This document shows, one piece after another, positions 1 to 6,268 of a stretch of 7,940 nt of DNA (positions are counted from its first letter, which is position 1; every line of letters starts with the position of its first letter). The stretch spans positions 1 through 7,940 of the forward strand of contig JAOUOM010000071.1 in assembly GCA_029880385.1 (NCBI GenBank), in the 5' to 3' direction. The translations under genes and the position numbers were made by a program. Origin of the DNA: Cyclobacteriaceae bacterium. GTDB lineage: Bacteria > Bacteroidota > Bacteroidia > Cytophagales > Cyclobacteriaceae. The notes below the pieces were generated by a model. That model saw only the letters and a program-made list of their open reading frames with translations, had not been told where the DNA came from and did no database searches.

Positions 1-1014
1 GTTCGCTGCTATTTCCTGCCTCTGCTCCTGAGTTTGGGTGCGGACTTTTACTACCGTAAATTTATTGTCCGGATATTTTGCTTCGAGCAGGGAAAGGGAC
101 TCGGCAACATCGACAGGATACTCCCATGTCAGGGATGATTCATTGGTGAGGTTGTTTATCTCCTTTTCCATTTCGACGGAACAGGAGAAAAAGAGGGTAA
201 CGATGGCCACCATCATGCCTAGCACGACGAGTTTCCACTTCGGAATGTGTTTGGTTTGTTTTTTCATTGCATTTAATCGTTTAATTAACGGGCCTTCATG
301 AAATGAGCTGGCCAGGCCCATTCCAAAAGGCACCATCGAGGCACTAATCAGTAACCTGCGATAGTCTCTTGCCTTGTCTCCTTTCATGACCATGGCATCT
401 GCCTGGTATTCATGGACAAGTTTTAGTTCATTGATCGTAAGCCAGACAAATGGCGACCACCAGCAAATGACACGAAACAGATTTACCAGTACGCTATCAA
501 AGGAATGACCCAATTTACCATGTGCCTGTTCATGGTAAATAATGGATGGATGTGGGTCACCGATAAAAATAAGTCCAAAAAAACTGAAACTTTGCCTGAG
601 CCCGGGATATACCCTCACCCGGACATTTTGAACCAGCAAAGGGGCTGACCTGCGGTACATCCGATACAAATGGAAGAGTGAAACCATGAACCACAGAAAA
701 AACACAGACGAAATGAACACGTACACCAAATCAAATACTGAGATAGGCAAAAAAGCCACCGGAGCCATGAAATACCCACCACTACTTACCATAATGGCCT
801 CTAAAAAATACATGGGCATCACGCCTCCATTGGCGGCAGAAAATGTGGACGATGCCAGGGGCAGGTGCAGTAGCGGAACGATCAATCCGACCAGTACAGA
901 TCCGGTCAAAAACAGTCTGCGCGACGCATAATGTGTTTCATTCCGCAAAAACAAAAAGTACAACAACGTAAAGACCGCCTGAGAAATGCCCGCTTCAATG
1001 ACGTAGTTATTCAT
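1..1014 (-). CDS. M56 family (BlaR1/MecR1-like) membrane metallopeptidase, C-terminus beyond the left edge
   Basis: The minus-strand frame is open from the ATG at 1014 to base 1, giving 338 visible residues with no stop. Hydrophobic segments lie near residues 8-24, 36-53 and 92-116. A zinc-protease motif HEQAH follows at 161-165, with a second motif HEYQAD at 201-206 whose Glu202 is the probable third zinc ligand. Another membrane segment lies near 262-278, after which a presumably periplasmic tail begins. The order SFFG (144-147), HEXXH, HEYQAD, then LIKRLNAM (243-250) is typical of Bacteroidota M56 proteins. In the BlaR1/MecR1 model such proteins sense an envelope signal and their cytoplasmic protease domain relieves BlaI-type repression. 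The ATG overlaps the end of the repressor gene by 8 bp, so the two are co-transcribed. The ligand is unknown. The visible tail does not look like a penicillin-binding sensor, but it is incomplete, so a beta-lactam role should not be assumed. Confidence 0.9.
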   Translation of the reverse strand, partial: MNNYVIEAGISQAVFTLLYFLFLRNETHYASRRLFLTGSVLVGLIVPLLHLPLASSTFSAANGGVMPMYFLEAIMVSSGGYFMAPVAFLPISVFDLVYVFISSVFFLWFMVSLFHLYRMYRRSAPLLVQNVRVRVYPGLRQSFSFFGLIFIGDPHPSIIYHEQAHGKLGHSFDSVLVNLFRVICWWSPFVWLTINELKLVHEYQADAMVMKGDKARDYRRLLISASMVPFGMGLASSFHEGPLIKRLNAMKKQTKHIPKWKLVVLGMMVAIVTLFFSCSVEMEKEINNLTNESSLTWEYPVDVAESLSLLEAKYPDNKFTVVKVRTQTQEQRQEIAAN

Positions 1015-1372
1015 TTTCCTGATCTTTTAATTCATTTAATACCTCTTCCAGCTCCGAAAGTGACATGTCATTTTCATTGGCAAAAAAGGAAACCATTTGC
1101 TGATACGAGCCGCTAAAAAAACGCCCTACCACACCCTTCATGAGCTGTTTGCTGTACGCTTGCTTTGACATGAGCGGATGATAGCGGTGTGACTTGCCCA
1201 TTTGCTTATGTCCGACAAATCCTTTTTGTTCCAAAATGCGGACGATGGTCGATACCGTATTGTAGGCCGGCTTTGGGTCAGCAAATTCCGCTATAATTTC
1301 CCTGACAAAGGCACTTTCCAATCGCCATAATACTTGCATAATTTCTTCTTCGGCACGTGTTAATTCTTTCAT
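1007..1372 (-). CDS. BlaI/MecI/CopY-family winged-helix repressor
   Basis: This 121-residue protein has the usual length of BlaI/MecI repressors. It opens with KELTRAEEEIMQVLW, the classic first helix of the family. A winged helix-turn-helix follows to about residue 75; the recognition region contains YNTVSTIVRILEQKGFV. The helical C-terminal part (about 76-121) is the expected dimerisation region. The start was set at the ATG at 1372. An in-frame ATG at 1456 would add 28 residues encoded by the operator dyads and promoter and is unlikely. No Shine-Dalgarno sequence is visible. The stop codon lies inside the start of the M56 gene, so the pair forms a repressor/sensor-protease operon. It probably represses itself through the three dyads just upstream (inference). 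Family assignment is firm; the inducing signal is unknown. Confidence 0.93.
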   Translation of the reverse strand: MKELTRAEEEIMQVLWRLESAFVREIIAEFADPKPAYNTVSTIVRILEQKGFVGHKQMGKSHRYHPLMSKQAYSKQLMKGVVGRFFSGSYQQMVSFFANENDMSLSELEEVLNELKDQENE

Positions 1373-1375
1373 ACT

Positions 1376-1391
1376 AACTAAAGGTTTAGTC
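1376..1391. promoter_or_regulatory. Candidate BlaI operator 1 (AACTAA-N4-TTAGTC)
   Basis: An imperfect 16-bp dyad: the left arm is AACTAA and the right arm TTAGTC, with one mismatch at the outermost base. The core ACTAAA-GG-TTTAGT is a perfect inverted repeat. It covers the predicted start of transcription of the blaI operon, so a bound dimer would block initiation. Confidence 0.6.
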
Positions 1392-1421
1392 AAAACTAAA
1401 TAATTAGTTAGAAAATTCAAA
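1391..1421 (-). promoter_or_regulatory. Promoter of the blaI-M56 operon (Bacteroidota -33/-7 type)
   Basis: On the minus strand TAGTTTTG (1398-1391) matches the Bacteroidota -7 consensus TAnnTTTG exactly. TTTG (1421-1418) lies 19 bp upstream of it, within the normal spacing for the -33 element. Transcription would start near 1385-1388, leaving a leader of only about 15 nt before the ATG at 1372. The promoter lies among the three repressor dyads, as expected for autorepression. Confidence 0.65.
1394..1409. promoter_or_regulatory. Candidate BlaI operator 2 (AACTAA-N4-TTAGTT)
   Basis: A 16-bp dyad with perfect 6-bp arms and a 4-bp spacer (ATAA). It overlaps the -7 box of the blaI promoter, and its centre is 18 bp from that of operator 1. 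The arms are identical to those of operator 3, which supports one protein recognising both. Confidence 0.65.
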
Positions 1422-1426
1422 CTAAA

Positions 1427-1442
1427 AACTAAATTATTAGTT
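1427..1442. promoter_or_regulatory. Candidate BlaI operator 3 (AACTAA-N4-TTAGTT)
   Basis: A 16-bp dyad with perfect 6-bp arms and spacer ATTA, just upstream of the -33 box. Its centre is 33 bp from that of operator 2, about three helical turns. A lone AACTAA half-site (1420-1425) sits between operators 2 and 3. This copy is the closest of the three to the rightward padR operon. Confidence 0.65.
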
Positions 1443-1474
1443 GAATATGGCTTCAAGGACGAATGAACGGGTTT

Positions 1475-1489
1475 TGTATTTTAAATACA
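1475..1489. promoter_or_regulatory. 15-bp palindrome in the divergent control region, possible PadR operator
   Basis: TGTATTT-T-AAATACA is a perfect inverted repeat with 7-bp arms around one base. It overlaps a second short palindrome, ACAT-A-ATGT (1487-1495). It lies about 70 bp upstream of the padR-like start and differs in sequence from the AACTAA dyads. PadR-family repressors are known to bind ATGT/ACAT-type dyads in front of their own genes. This site resembles but does not match that form, so the assignment is an inference. Confidence 0.35.
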
Positions 1490-1496
1490 TAATGTG

Positions 1497-1549
1497 AATA
1501 AATAAATATGTTTTGATAATTATTTATTATACATTTAAGGAATAAATAA
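1497..1549. repeat. AT-rich repeat in the padR leader: AATAAATAA twice, TTATTTATT once
   Basis: AATAAATAA occurs at 1497-1505 and 1541-1549, and its reverse complement TTATTTATT at 1520-1528. The last two form an inverted repeat with a 12-base loop just before the padR-like start. The stretch probably contains the rightward promoter, but no clean pair was found: TACATTTA (1530-1537) matches TAnnTTTG in all but the last base, yet the nearest upstream TTTG (1512-1515) is only 14 bp away. Low complexity could explain the repeats. Confidence 0.3.
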
Positions 1550-1560
1550 AATGAATCGAC

Positions 1561-1896
1561 ATGAAAGGCACTAATCTGGGGGAATTTGAAGAAATCGTAA
1601 TGCTCACCATTGCCAGTTTGAGCCAGCAGGCCTACAGTGTAACGATCTGCGATGAAATTGAGCGCATAACGGGCAGGTCGGTAAAGCTGGGTGTAGTCCA
1701 TAGTGTATTGAACCGACTGGAAAGCAAAGGCATGATTGGTTCGCATTTGGGGGATCCAACAGCCGAAAGAGGCGGAAGGCGAAAACGTTTTTTTGAAGTC
1801 TCAAATACCGGAAAAGCTGCATTAATCGCTGCAAAATCTCAGCGGGACCAGCTTTGGAACTCGATTCCCGATGTTGTTTTTAACGGACTCAAATGA
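1561..1896 (+). CDS. PadR-family transcriptional repressor
   Basis: This 111-residue protein is a short PadR-type winged helix with almost no C-terminal extension. It starts MKGTNLGEFEEIVMLTI, and the recognition region is VKLGVVHSVLNRLESKGMI (residues about 40-58). The wing contains GGRRKRFFEVSNTGKAAL, the usual PadR signature. An upstream ATG at 1551 is in another frame and stops after seven codons, so the start at 1561 stands. Its stop overlaps the start of the permease gene (ATGA, 4 bp), indicating translational coupling. PadR genes paired in this way with a membrane transporter usually repress their own operon until an inducer binds. The inducer here is unknown. Confidence 0.9.
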   Translation: MKGTNLGEFEEIVMLTIASLSQQAYSVTICDEIERITGRSVKLGVVHSVLNRLESKGMIGSHLGDPTAERGGRRKRFFEVSNTGKAALIAAKSQRDQLWNSIPDVVFNGLK

Positions 1897-4523
1897 TGCG
1901 TCAAAAACCACCAAAATGGGCCGATCGCTTACTGAAATGGTATTGTAAACCAGAAAGGCTGGAGGATCTTCAGGGGGACTTGATCGAGTATTTCGAGCGT
2001 AACCTCCAAACAAAAGGCCCATGGTTTGCCCAAATAAGCTATGTTCTGGAGGTTTTTTACTTCATGAGGCTCTATGCATTTAGAAAATTCAAACCACAAG
2101 GCACTATGTATTCCATTCACCTGCTAGCTAACTACTGGAAAACCTCCATACGAAACATCGCTCGAAACAAGCTTTTTTCCACCATCAATATCGTGGGACT
2201 GGGCATTAGTATGTCGGTGGGCATTGTAATGATCGTCTTTTTGGCCGAACTGCTTTCCTACGACAAATTCCACCGGAATGGCGACCATATCTATCGGCTG
2301 GTAAATACCCACTGGGATCATCAACAGGGAGAAAGCAGGTTTGCCTCCACTTCCGCATTGGCCGGATACAAACTAATGGATTCCCACTCAGCCATCCGGG
2401 ACGTTGTACTGTTTCGTAAATACTTCAAAGGCATCATTAGCTGGCAGGAAAAGTCGCTGGCAATAAATGGTTTATATGCCTCAGAAAATTTCTTTTCCCT
2501 GTTTTCCTTTGACCTGCTGAAAGGTGATCCCAACACCGCCTTAAAAAACCCAAATAGCCTTGTAATTACCGAATCATTTGCCAAAAAAATGTTCGGGGAA
2601 GAAAACCCGCTCGGTCAGATGGTTTCCATTCAGAGCCAATATATGGATCAGGCAGTGATCGCAGGGGTAGTGGCCGACCCGCCCCTTCATTCCCATATCC
2701 AGTTTAATTCCCTTGTCTCCTTTTCCACCTTTGAAAACAAAGTAAAAGCCAATGATGACATTGCCTCGATGTTCCACTGGAACAACATGTGGATGTACCA
2801 TGTCTATTTCAGGCTGGCAGATGAAGCCAGTGAAGGGGATGTACAGAAATTCCTGGATGAAATGAGTGCCGAACAAAATGAAGGCAACGAATATGTGAAA
2901 ATCAACCTGGGGCTTCAAAAGTTAGGGGATATTATTCCCGGGGATATCGAAAACAATAGCATTGGGCCATATGTAAGCAAAAAATTAGTGCTCACCCTCC
3001 TTTTGCTCACGGGCCTGGTACTGCTTGCGGCCAGCTTTAATTATACCAATCTGTCCGTTGCGCGAGCACTGGGCAGGGCCAGGGAAGTAGGCGTTAGAAA
3101 AGTGCTTGGTGCCACCAAAGCCCATATTTTCACACAATTTATCTTCGAAGCACTGATCCTGACCCTGCTTGCTACGTGCCTGGCCTTTTGTATATTTTAC
3201 TTCGTACGGGATCAGTGGCTTCAGATGGGTTTTTTTAGCCGTAACCTGGCGACGCTCGATTTTCAGATTGAATACCTGGTGCCTCTCGTGGCGTTTGCCC
3301 TGATAATGGGCACACTAAGTGGCTTTTTGCCGTCCTTCCTGCTAGCCCGGACACGTGTGCTTCAGGTTTTGAAAAACAAAATACCTGCCCGTTTTTCGTC
3401 AGGGCCTGGTGTCCAGATTTTCCTTATTGTCTTTCAGTATGTATTGTCCATCGCATTTATCATAGGTGCCACCATAAGCTACAAACAGTTTATATACACC
3501 ACTACCTATGACCTGGGGTTTGCGACAGAAAATATCCTTACGGTGAATTTGTGGGGCAATGATGCGGATTTAGTGAAAAAGGGGTTTAGTGAAGTTCCTG
3601 AAATCGGACGTGTATCGGCATCAGGCATACTGCTTAGTACAGGAGAGCAATGGGGCGAACATTTGAAATATGAGGATCCTCATGACTCCATCATCGTCTA
3701 TTTAAATACCGTGGATGAACATTATATTGACCTCTATGACATACCCCTGCTGGCCGGTTCTAACTTTCGGCATACGACAAAAGACAGTGAAGTACAGCAG
3801 GTAATGGTAAATGAAAAGCTTCTCGAACGATTTGACCTGGGCACACCAACAGAGGCCGTTGGAAAACGACTTAAAGTAGAAGGAAATCAAGCTGTGGAAA
3901 TTGTAGGGGTCATTCCAAATATTCAATACGCGACAGTCGAATCAGAAACCGAACCTTTCCTGCTCAAATACCAAAACGAAGATTATCAGGTAATTGGTCT
4001 TAAAATTAATTCCCCTGACCTGCCGGTTGTCATCGAAAAACTGGAAAAGGCGTGGGATAACATTGACCCCATACATCCCTTTACGGCCCATTTTTATCAG
4101 GACAGGATCTCAGAAACCTACAAGAGGTACTACGAACAAATGAAAATGGTAGGATTTCTTGCCTTCTTATCCATAGTAATAGCAGCAATGGGAATGTTGG
4201 GAATGGCGGTATATACGACAGAAAGCCGCATGAAGGAAGTCAGCATACGCAAAGTACTGGGTGCATCTGCGCAACAATTGGTTGTGCTGTTATCAAGCAG
4301 GTTTATCTGGATGATATTGGCTGCATCACTCATTGCTGTACCCGCCACTTATTTTGTGTTTGAGCAGATGGTTTTACGGGATCATGTCCACCGGATCACG
4401 ATTGGCCTGTTTGATTTGACTATTGGCACTATTATCCCCTTGTTTATCTGCGTGATCATTATTTCATGGCAGGTACGCCGAATTGCCCGGACAAACCCAT
4501 CCGACACTTTACGTGATGAATGA
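1893..4523 (+). CDS. MacB/FtsX-type ABC transporter permease with N-terminal permease prefix domain
   Basis: 876 residues. Residues 1-70 form a cytoplasmic prefix (KPERLEDLQGDLIEYFERN) found on many Bacteroidota permeases whose gene follows a padR gene. The rest is a duplicated FtsX unit. A membrane helix (about 95-120), a periplasmic MacB-like domain (about 121-360) and three helices (364-386, 412-437, 461-486) are followed by the same layout again: 508-530, periplasmic 531-750, and helices 752-775, 800-826 and 839-861. The coupling motif EVGVRKVLGA (398-407) recurs as EVSIRKVLGA (782-791), supporting the duplication. Such permeases transmit ATPase motion to the periplasm for export or lipoprotein-type extrusion; the substrate cannot be told. 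No ATPase or membrane-fusion partner is encoded here, so the nucleotide-binding subunit must act in trans. Translation is coupled to padR. Confidence 0.92.
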   Translation: MMRQKPPKWADRLLKWYCKPERLEDLQGDLIEYFERNLQTKGPWFAQISYVLEVFYFMRLYAFRKFKPQGTMYSIHLLANYWKTSIRNIARNKLFSTINIVGLGISMSVGIVMIVFLAELLSYDKFHRNGDHIYRLVNTHWDHQQGESRFASTSALAGYKLMDSHSAIRDVVLFRKYFKGIISWQEKSLAINGLYASENFFSLFSFDLLKGDPNTALKNPNSLVITESFAKKMFGEENPLGQMVSIQSQYMDQAVIAGVVADPPLHSHIQFNSLVSFSTFENKVKANDDIASMFHWNNMWMYHVYFRLADEASEGDVQKFLDEMSAEQNEGNEYVKINLGLQKLGDIIPGDIENNSIGPYVSKKLVLTLLLLTGLVLLAASFNYTNLSVARALGRAREVGVRKVLGATKAHIFTQFIFEALILTLLATCLAFCIFYFVRDQWLQMGFFSRNLATLDFQIEYLVPLVAFALIMGTLSGFLPSFLLARTRVLQVLKNKIPARFSSGPGVQIFLIVFQYVLSIAFIIGATISYKQFIYTTTYDLGFATENILTVNLWGNDADLVKKGFSEVPEIGRVSASGILLSTGEQWGEHLKYEDPHDSIIVYLNTVDEHYIDLYDIPLLAGSNFRHTTKDSEVQQVMVNEKLLERFDLGTPTEAVGKRLKVEGNQAVEIVGVIPNIQYATVESETEPFLLKYQNEDYQVIGLKINSPDLPVVIEKLEKAWDNIDPIHPFTAHFYQDRISETYKRYYEQMKMVGFLAFLSIVIAAMGMLGMAVYTTESRMKEVSIRKVLGASAQQLVVLLSSRFIWMILAASLIAVPATYFVFEQMVLRDHVHRITIGLFDLTIGTIIPLFICVIIISWQVRRIARTNPSDTLRDE

Positions 4524-4625
4524 TCCGTTTGCTGACAAGTTGAGGAAATAGGCCCACATGATAACAATCAGTGGAAAACATTCGCGCAGCATGTAACTTA
4601 GGCTAATCACCCACATGCTAGTGCC
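4524..4625. other. Spacer between permease and ppk2, with a 7-bp inverted repeat
   Basis: No terminator is clear after the permease. AGCATGT (4588-4594) and ACATGCT (4613-4619) form an inverted repeat with an 18-base loop that ends six bases before the ppk2 ATG. The loop begins with AACTTAG; with the preceding T this gives TAACTTAG (4594-4601), which matches TAnnTTTG at all but one base, but there is no good -33 box. The spacer may therefore hold a weak ppk2 promoter or a leader hairpin. Read-through from the permease is also possible. Confidence 0.3.
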
Positions 4626-5540
4626 ATGACGCAATCACATCGTTTCGACCTGTCGCAGTTTATTGTCAAACCCGGAAAATATACGCCACTCGCCTCATTT
4701 GACCCGGGGTATACCGGCCAGTTAAAAGGGAAAAAGCATAGTAAAACCACACTAAAGGAAGACATTGATGATCTTGCAGCTGCACAGGAACTATTATGGG
4801 CAAGCAAACAATTTTCCCTGCTCATCATTTTTCAGGCCATGGACGCAGCAGGCAAAGACGGCACCATCAAACACGTGATGTCAGGGATCAATCCACAGGG
4901 GTGTGATGTCTTTAGTTTCAAGGCCCCGACTGAAGAGGAACGACTCCATCATTTTCTGTGGCGACCGGAAAAATACCTTCCCCCCAGGGGCAAAATTGCC
5001 ATTTTCAACCGCTCGTATTACGAAGAAGTCCTCGTGGTACGTGTCCACCCTCAATTTTTAGCTACCGAATGGCTACCGATTGACCGCCGACAGGCACCCC
5101 TGGAACAAGTCTGGCAATCACGCTATGAAGAGATAAACGAGTTTGAAAAAAGGATCACCAAAAATGGCATAACGGTCATTAAATTTTTTCTGAATGTTTC
5201 AAAAGAAGAACAATTAAAAAGGTTTATCAGCCGATTGGAAAACACAGATAAAAACTGGAAGTTTTCAGCCAGTGATTTTGAAGAAAGAAAATACTGGAAT
5301 CAATACCAGGAAGCCTATGAATTGATGGTGAATGCAACAAGTACAGCCCATGCCCCCTGGTATATAGTGCCTGCCGATAACAAATGGTACCTCCGTGCCG
5401 TAGTGGCAGATGTAATCACAGCCCGAATTGCCGAAATGGATCTGAAATTCCCCGAAGTAAGTGCGGAAAAAATAAAAAAACTAACAAACATCAGAGAACA
5501 ACTTCAGGATGAATTGAAATACACAAAAGGCAAAAAATAA
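4626..5540 (+). CDS. ppk2: Polyphosphate kinase 2, class III type (polyphosphate:nucleotide phosphotransferase)
   Basis: 304 residues, the usual length for a single-domain PPK2. The Walker A loop is AMDAAGKDGT (71-80) with Lys77, and the Walker B-like segment is IAIFNRSYYEE (124-134). The lid region (about 193-218) carries KRFISRLENTDKNWKFS. Other family blocks are NPQG (89-92), FLWR (110-113), RVHP (139-142) and APWYIVPADNKW (243-254). PPK2 enzymes move phosphate between inorganic polyphosphate and nucleotides in the cytoplasm. The sequence resembles, from memory, the Cytophaga hutchinsonii class III enzyme, a class that can phosphorylate both NMPs and NDPs. The family call is firm, the class likely. 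The C-terminal helix is rich in Lys and Glu. The gene lies alone, 102 bp after the permease on the same strand, so co-transcription is possible, though no functional link is evident. Confidence 0.95.
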   Translation: MTQSHRFDLSQFIVKPGKYTPLASFDPGYTGQLKGKKHSKTTLKEDIDDLAAAQELLWASKQFSLLIIFQAMDAAGKDGTIKHVMSGINPQGCDVFSFKAPTEEERLHHFLWRPEKYLPPRGKIAIFNRSYYEEVLVVRVHPQFLATEWLPIDRRQAPLEQVWQSRYEEINEFEKRITKNGITVIKFFLNVSKEEQLKRFISRLENTDKNWKFSASDFEERKYWNQYQEAYELMVNATSTAHAPWYIVPADNKWYLRAVVADVITARIAEMDLKFPEVSAEKIKKLTNIREQLQDELKYTKGKK

Positions 5541-5551
5541 CATGATTTTTT
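5532..5551 (+). terminator. Weak AT-only hairpin at the end of ppk2
   Basis: AAAAAAT (5532-5538) pairs with ATTTTTT (5545-5551) around a six-base loop and overlaps the ppk2 stop codon. The stem has no G-C pairs, so termination would be weak. It is listed because no better hairpin lies between ppk2 and the next promoter. Confidence 0.25.
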
Positions 5552-5603
5552 AAAACCGTCCGTACCCCTTCACTTACCATTCTTAAAAACGAATAGTGAT
5601 ATA

Positions 5604-5635
5604 TTTTCTTCAATGTATCCTATTTAGTACCTTTG
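5604..5635 (+). promoter_or_regulatory. Promoter of the NUMOD4/HNH gene
   Basis: TACCTTTG (5628-5635) is an exact match to the Bacteroidota -7 element TAnnTTTG. A weaker -33 candidate, TTTTC (5604-5608), lies 19 bp upstream. Transcription would begin near 5639-5642, about 20 nt before the ATG at 5661. This gives the gene its own transcription unit. Confidence 0.55.
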
Positions 5636-5660
5636 TCAGGCCTTGTGCAAACCGCTAGTT

Positions 5661-6197
5661 ATGGAAAAAGAAGTATGGAAACCCTATTCGGAGGATAACC
5701 TTCGCTCGAAATTTTTAATTTCAAATTTTGGTAACGTCAAAAGTATCCAGTCTACAGACCCGGAGCATCCACGCCTGTTAAAAGGCTATAAAAATGCAGG
5801 CTATCCGTGTATCCCTACCCGCTTGACAAACGGGAAAAACACATTGATATATGTCCACAAACTTGTTGCCCAGCTATATCTTGACAATCCCAACAACTAT
5901 GACAAAATCATTCATGTGAATGGTGACAAGAGTGATGCCCGTGCATCCAATTTAAAATGGGTGGATCAGCAAACGTTTTATGAAAACCAGAAAAAACTGG
6001 CTCAGTTAAAATATACTGCCCCAAAGGGCATAGCCCGAAATGCCAAACTAACCGAATCTCAGGTAAAGGTTTTGAAAAAGAAAATCCACGATCCCAACAG
6101 GAAAACCCGTTATAAGATGCTGGCCAAGCAATTTGGTGTGTCGGTCGGCACGATTTTCGCCATCAAAAGGGGTGAGCGATGGAAAAACATCGTCTAA
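5661..6197 (+). CDS. Free-standing NUMOD4/HNH endonuclease-like protein with C-terminal helix-turn-helix
   Basis: 178 residues from the ATG at 5661. A TTG at 5643 would add six residues but sits at the predicted transcription start, so it is not used. NUMOD4 is at residues 4-30 (EVWKPYS, then FLISNFGNVKSIQ). An HNH_3-type nuclease core follows at about 64-112: YVHKLVAQLYL, IIHVNGDK with His85, NLKW with Asn97, and YENQ with Asn109. Residues 130-174 form a helix-turn-helix (KLTESQVKVL, then MLAKQFGVSVGTIFAIKRGERW). This is the layout of phage- and intron-type HNH homing endonucleases. The residue before the catalytic His is Ile84 rather than the usual Asp/Asn, and Ala93 stands where this motif usually has Asn, so nuclease activity is uncertain. 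It stands alone between ppk2 and the nqr operon, with no intron or phage genes around it. It may be a selfish gene or a domesticated DNA-binding protein. Confidence 0.85.
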   Translation: MEKEVWKPYSEDNLRSKFLISNFGNVKSIQSTDPEHPRLLKGYKNAGYPCIPTRLTNGKNTLIYVHKLVAQLYLDNPNNYDKIIHVNGDKSDARASNLKWVDQQTFYENQKKLAQLKYTAPKGIARNAKLTESQVKVLKKKIHDPNRKTRYKMLAKQFGVSVGTIFAIKRGERWKNIV

Positions 6198-6214
6198 CAA
6201 TACCCGATCTAAAT

Positions 6215-6249
6215 AAAAAAAGGCCTTGCTAAATGCAACGCCTTTTTTT
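6215..6249. terminator. Bidirectional intrinsic terminator between the HNH gene and the nqr operon
   Basis: Seven As plus GGC (6215-6224) pair with GCC plus seven Ts (6240-6249). After one C-C mismatch the stem continues as TTGC (6226-6229) with GCAA (6235-6238) around the loop TAAAT. A poly-T run follows the stem on both strands, so it can end transcription of both convergent units. It lies 17 bp beyond the HNH stop and 19 bp beyond the nqrE stop. Confidence 0.9.
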
Positions 6250-6268
6250 GTGCCTAATTCGGAACCCC

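Noticed and set aside
38..1116. Plus-strand open frames at 38-301, 686-931 and 931-1116
   Set aside because: They lie antisense to the M56 and repressor genes and show no family features.
1373..1456. Longer repressor start at the ATG at 1456
   Set aside because: The extra 28 residues would be encoded by the operator dyads and promoter; family members begin at the KELTRAEEE segment.
1453..2918. Minus-strand open frames across padR and the first part of the permease
   Set aside because: They are antisense to well-supported genes and have no recognisable motifs.
4553..4617. CCCACATG occurring twice (4553-4560 and 4610-4617)
   Set aside because: An 8-base direct repeat in a 100-base spacer is weak on its own, and the second copy overlaps the inverted repeat already listed.
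3702..4828. Minus-strand open frames at 3702-3926, 4130-4348, 4382-4567 and 4607-4828
   Set aside because: All lie largely opposite the permease or ppk2 and have no domain content or start signals.
5643..5660. TTG start for the HNH gene
   Set aside because: It coincides with the predicted transcription start, and the NUMOD4 domain begins just after the ATG at 5661.
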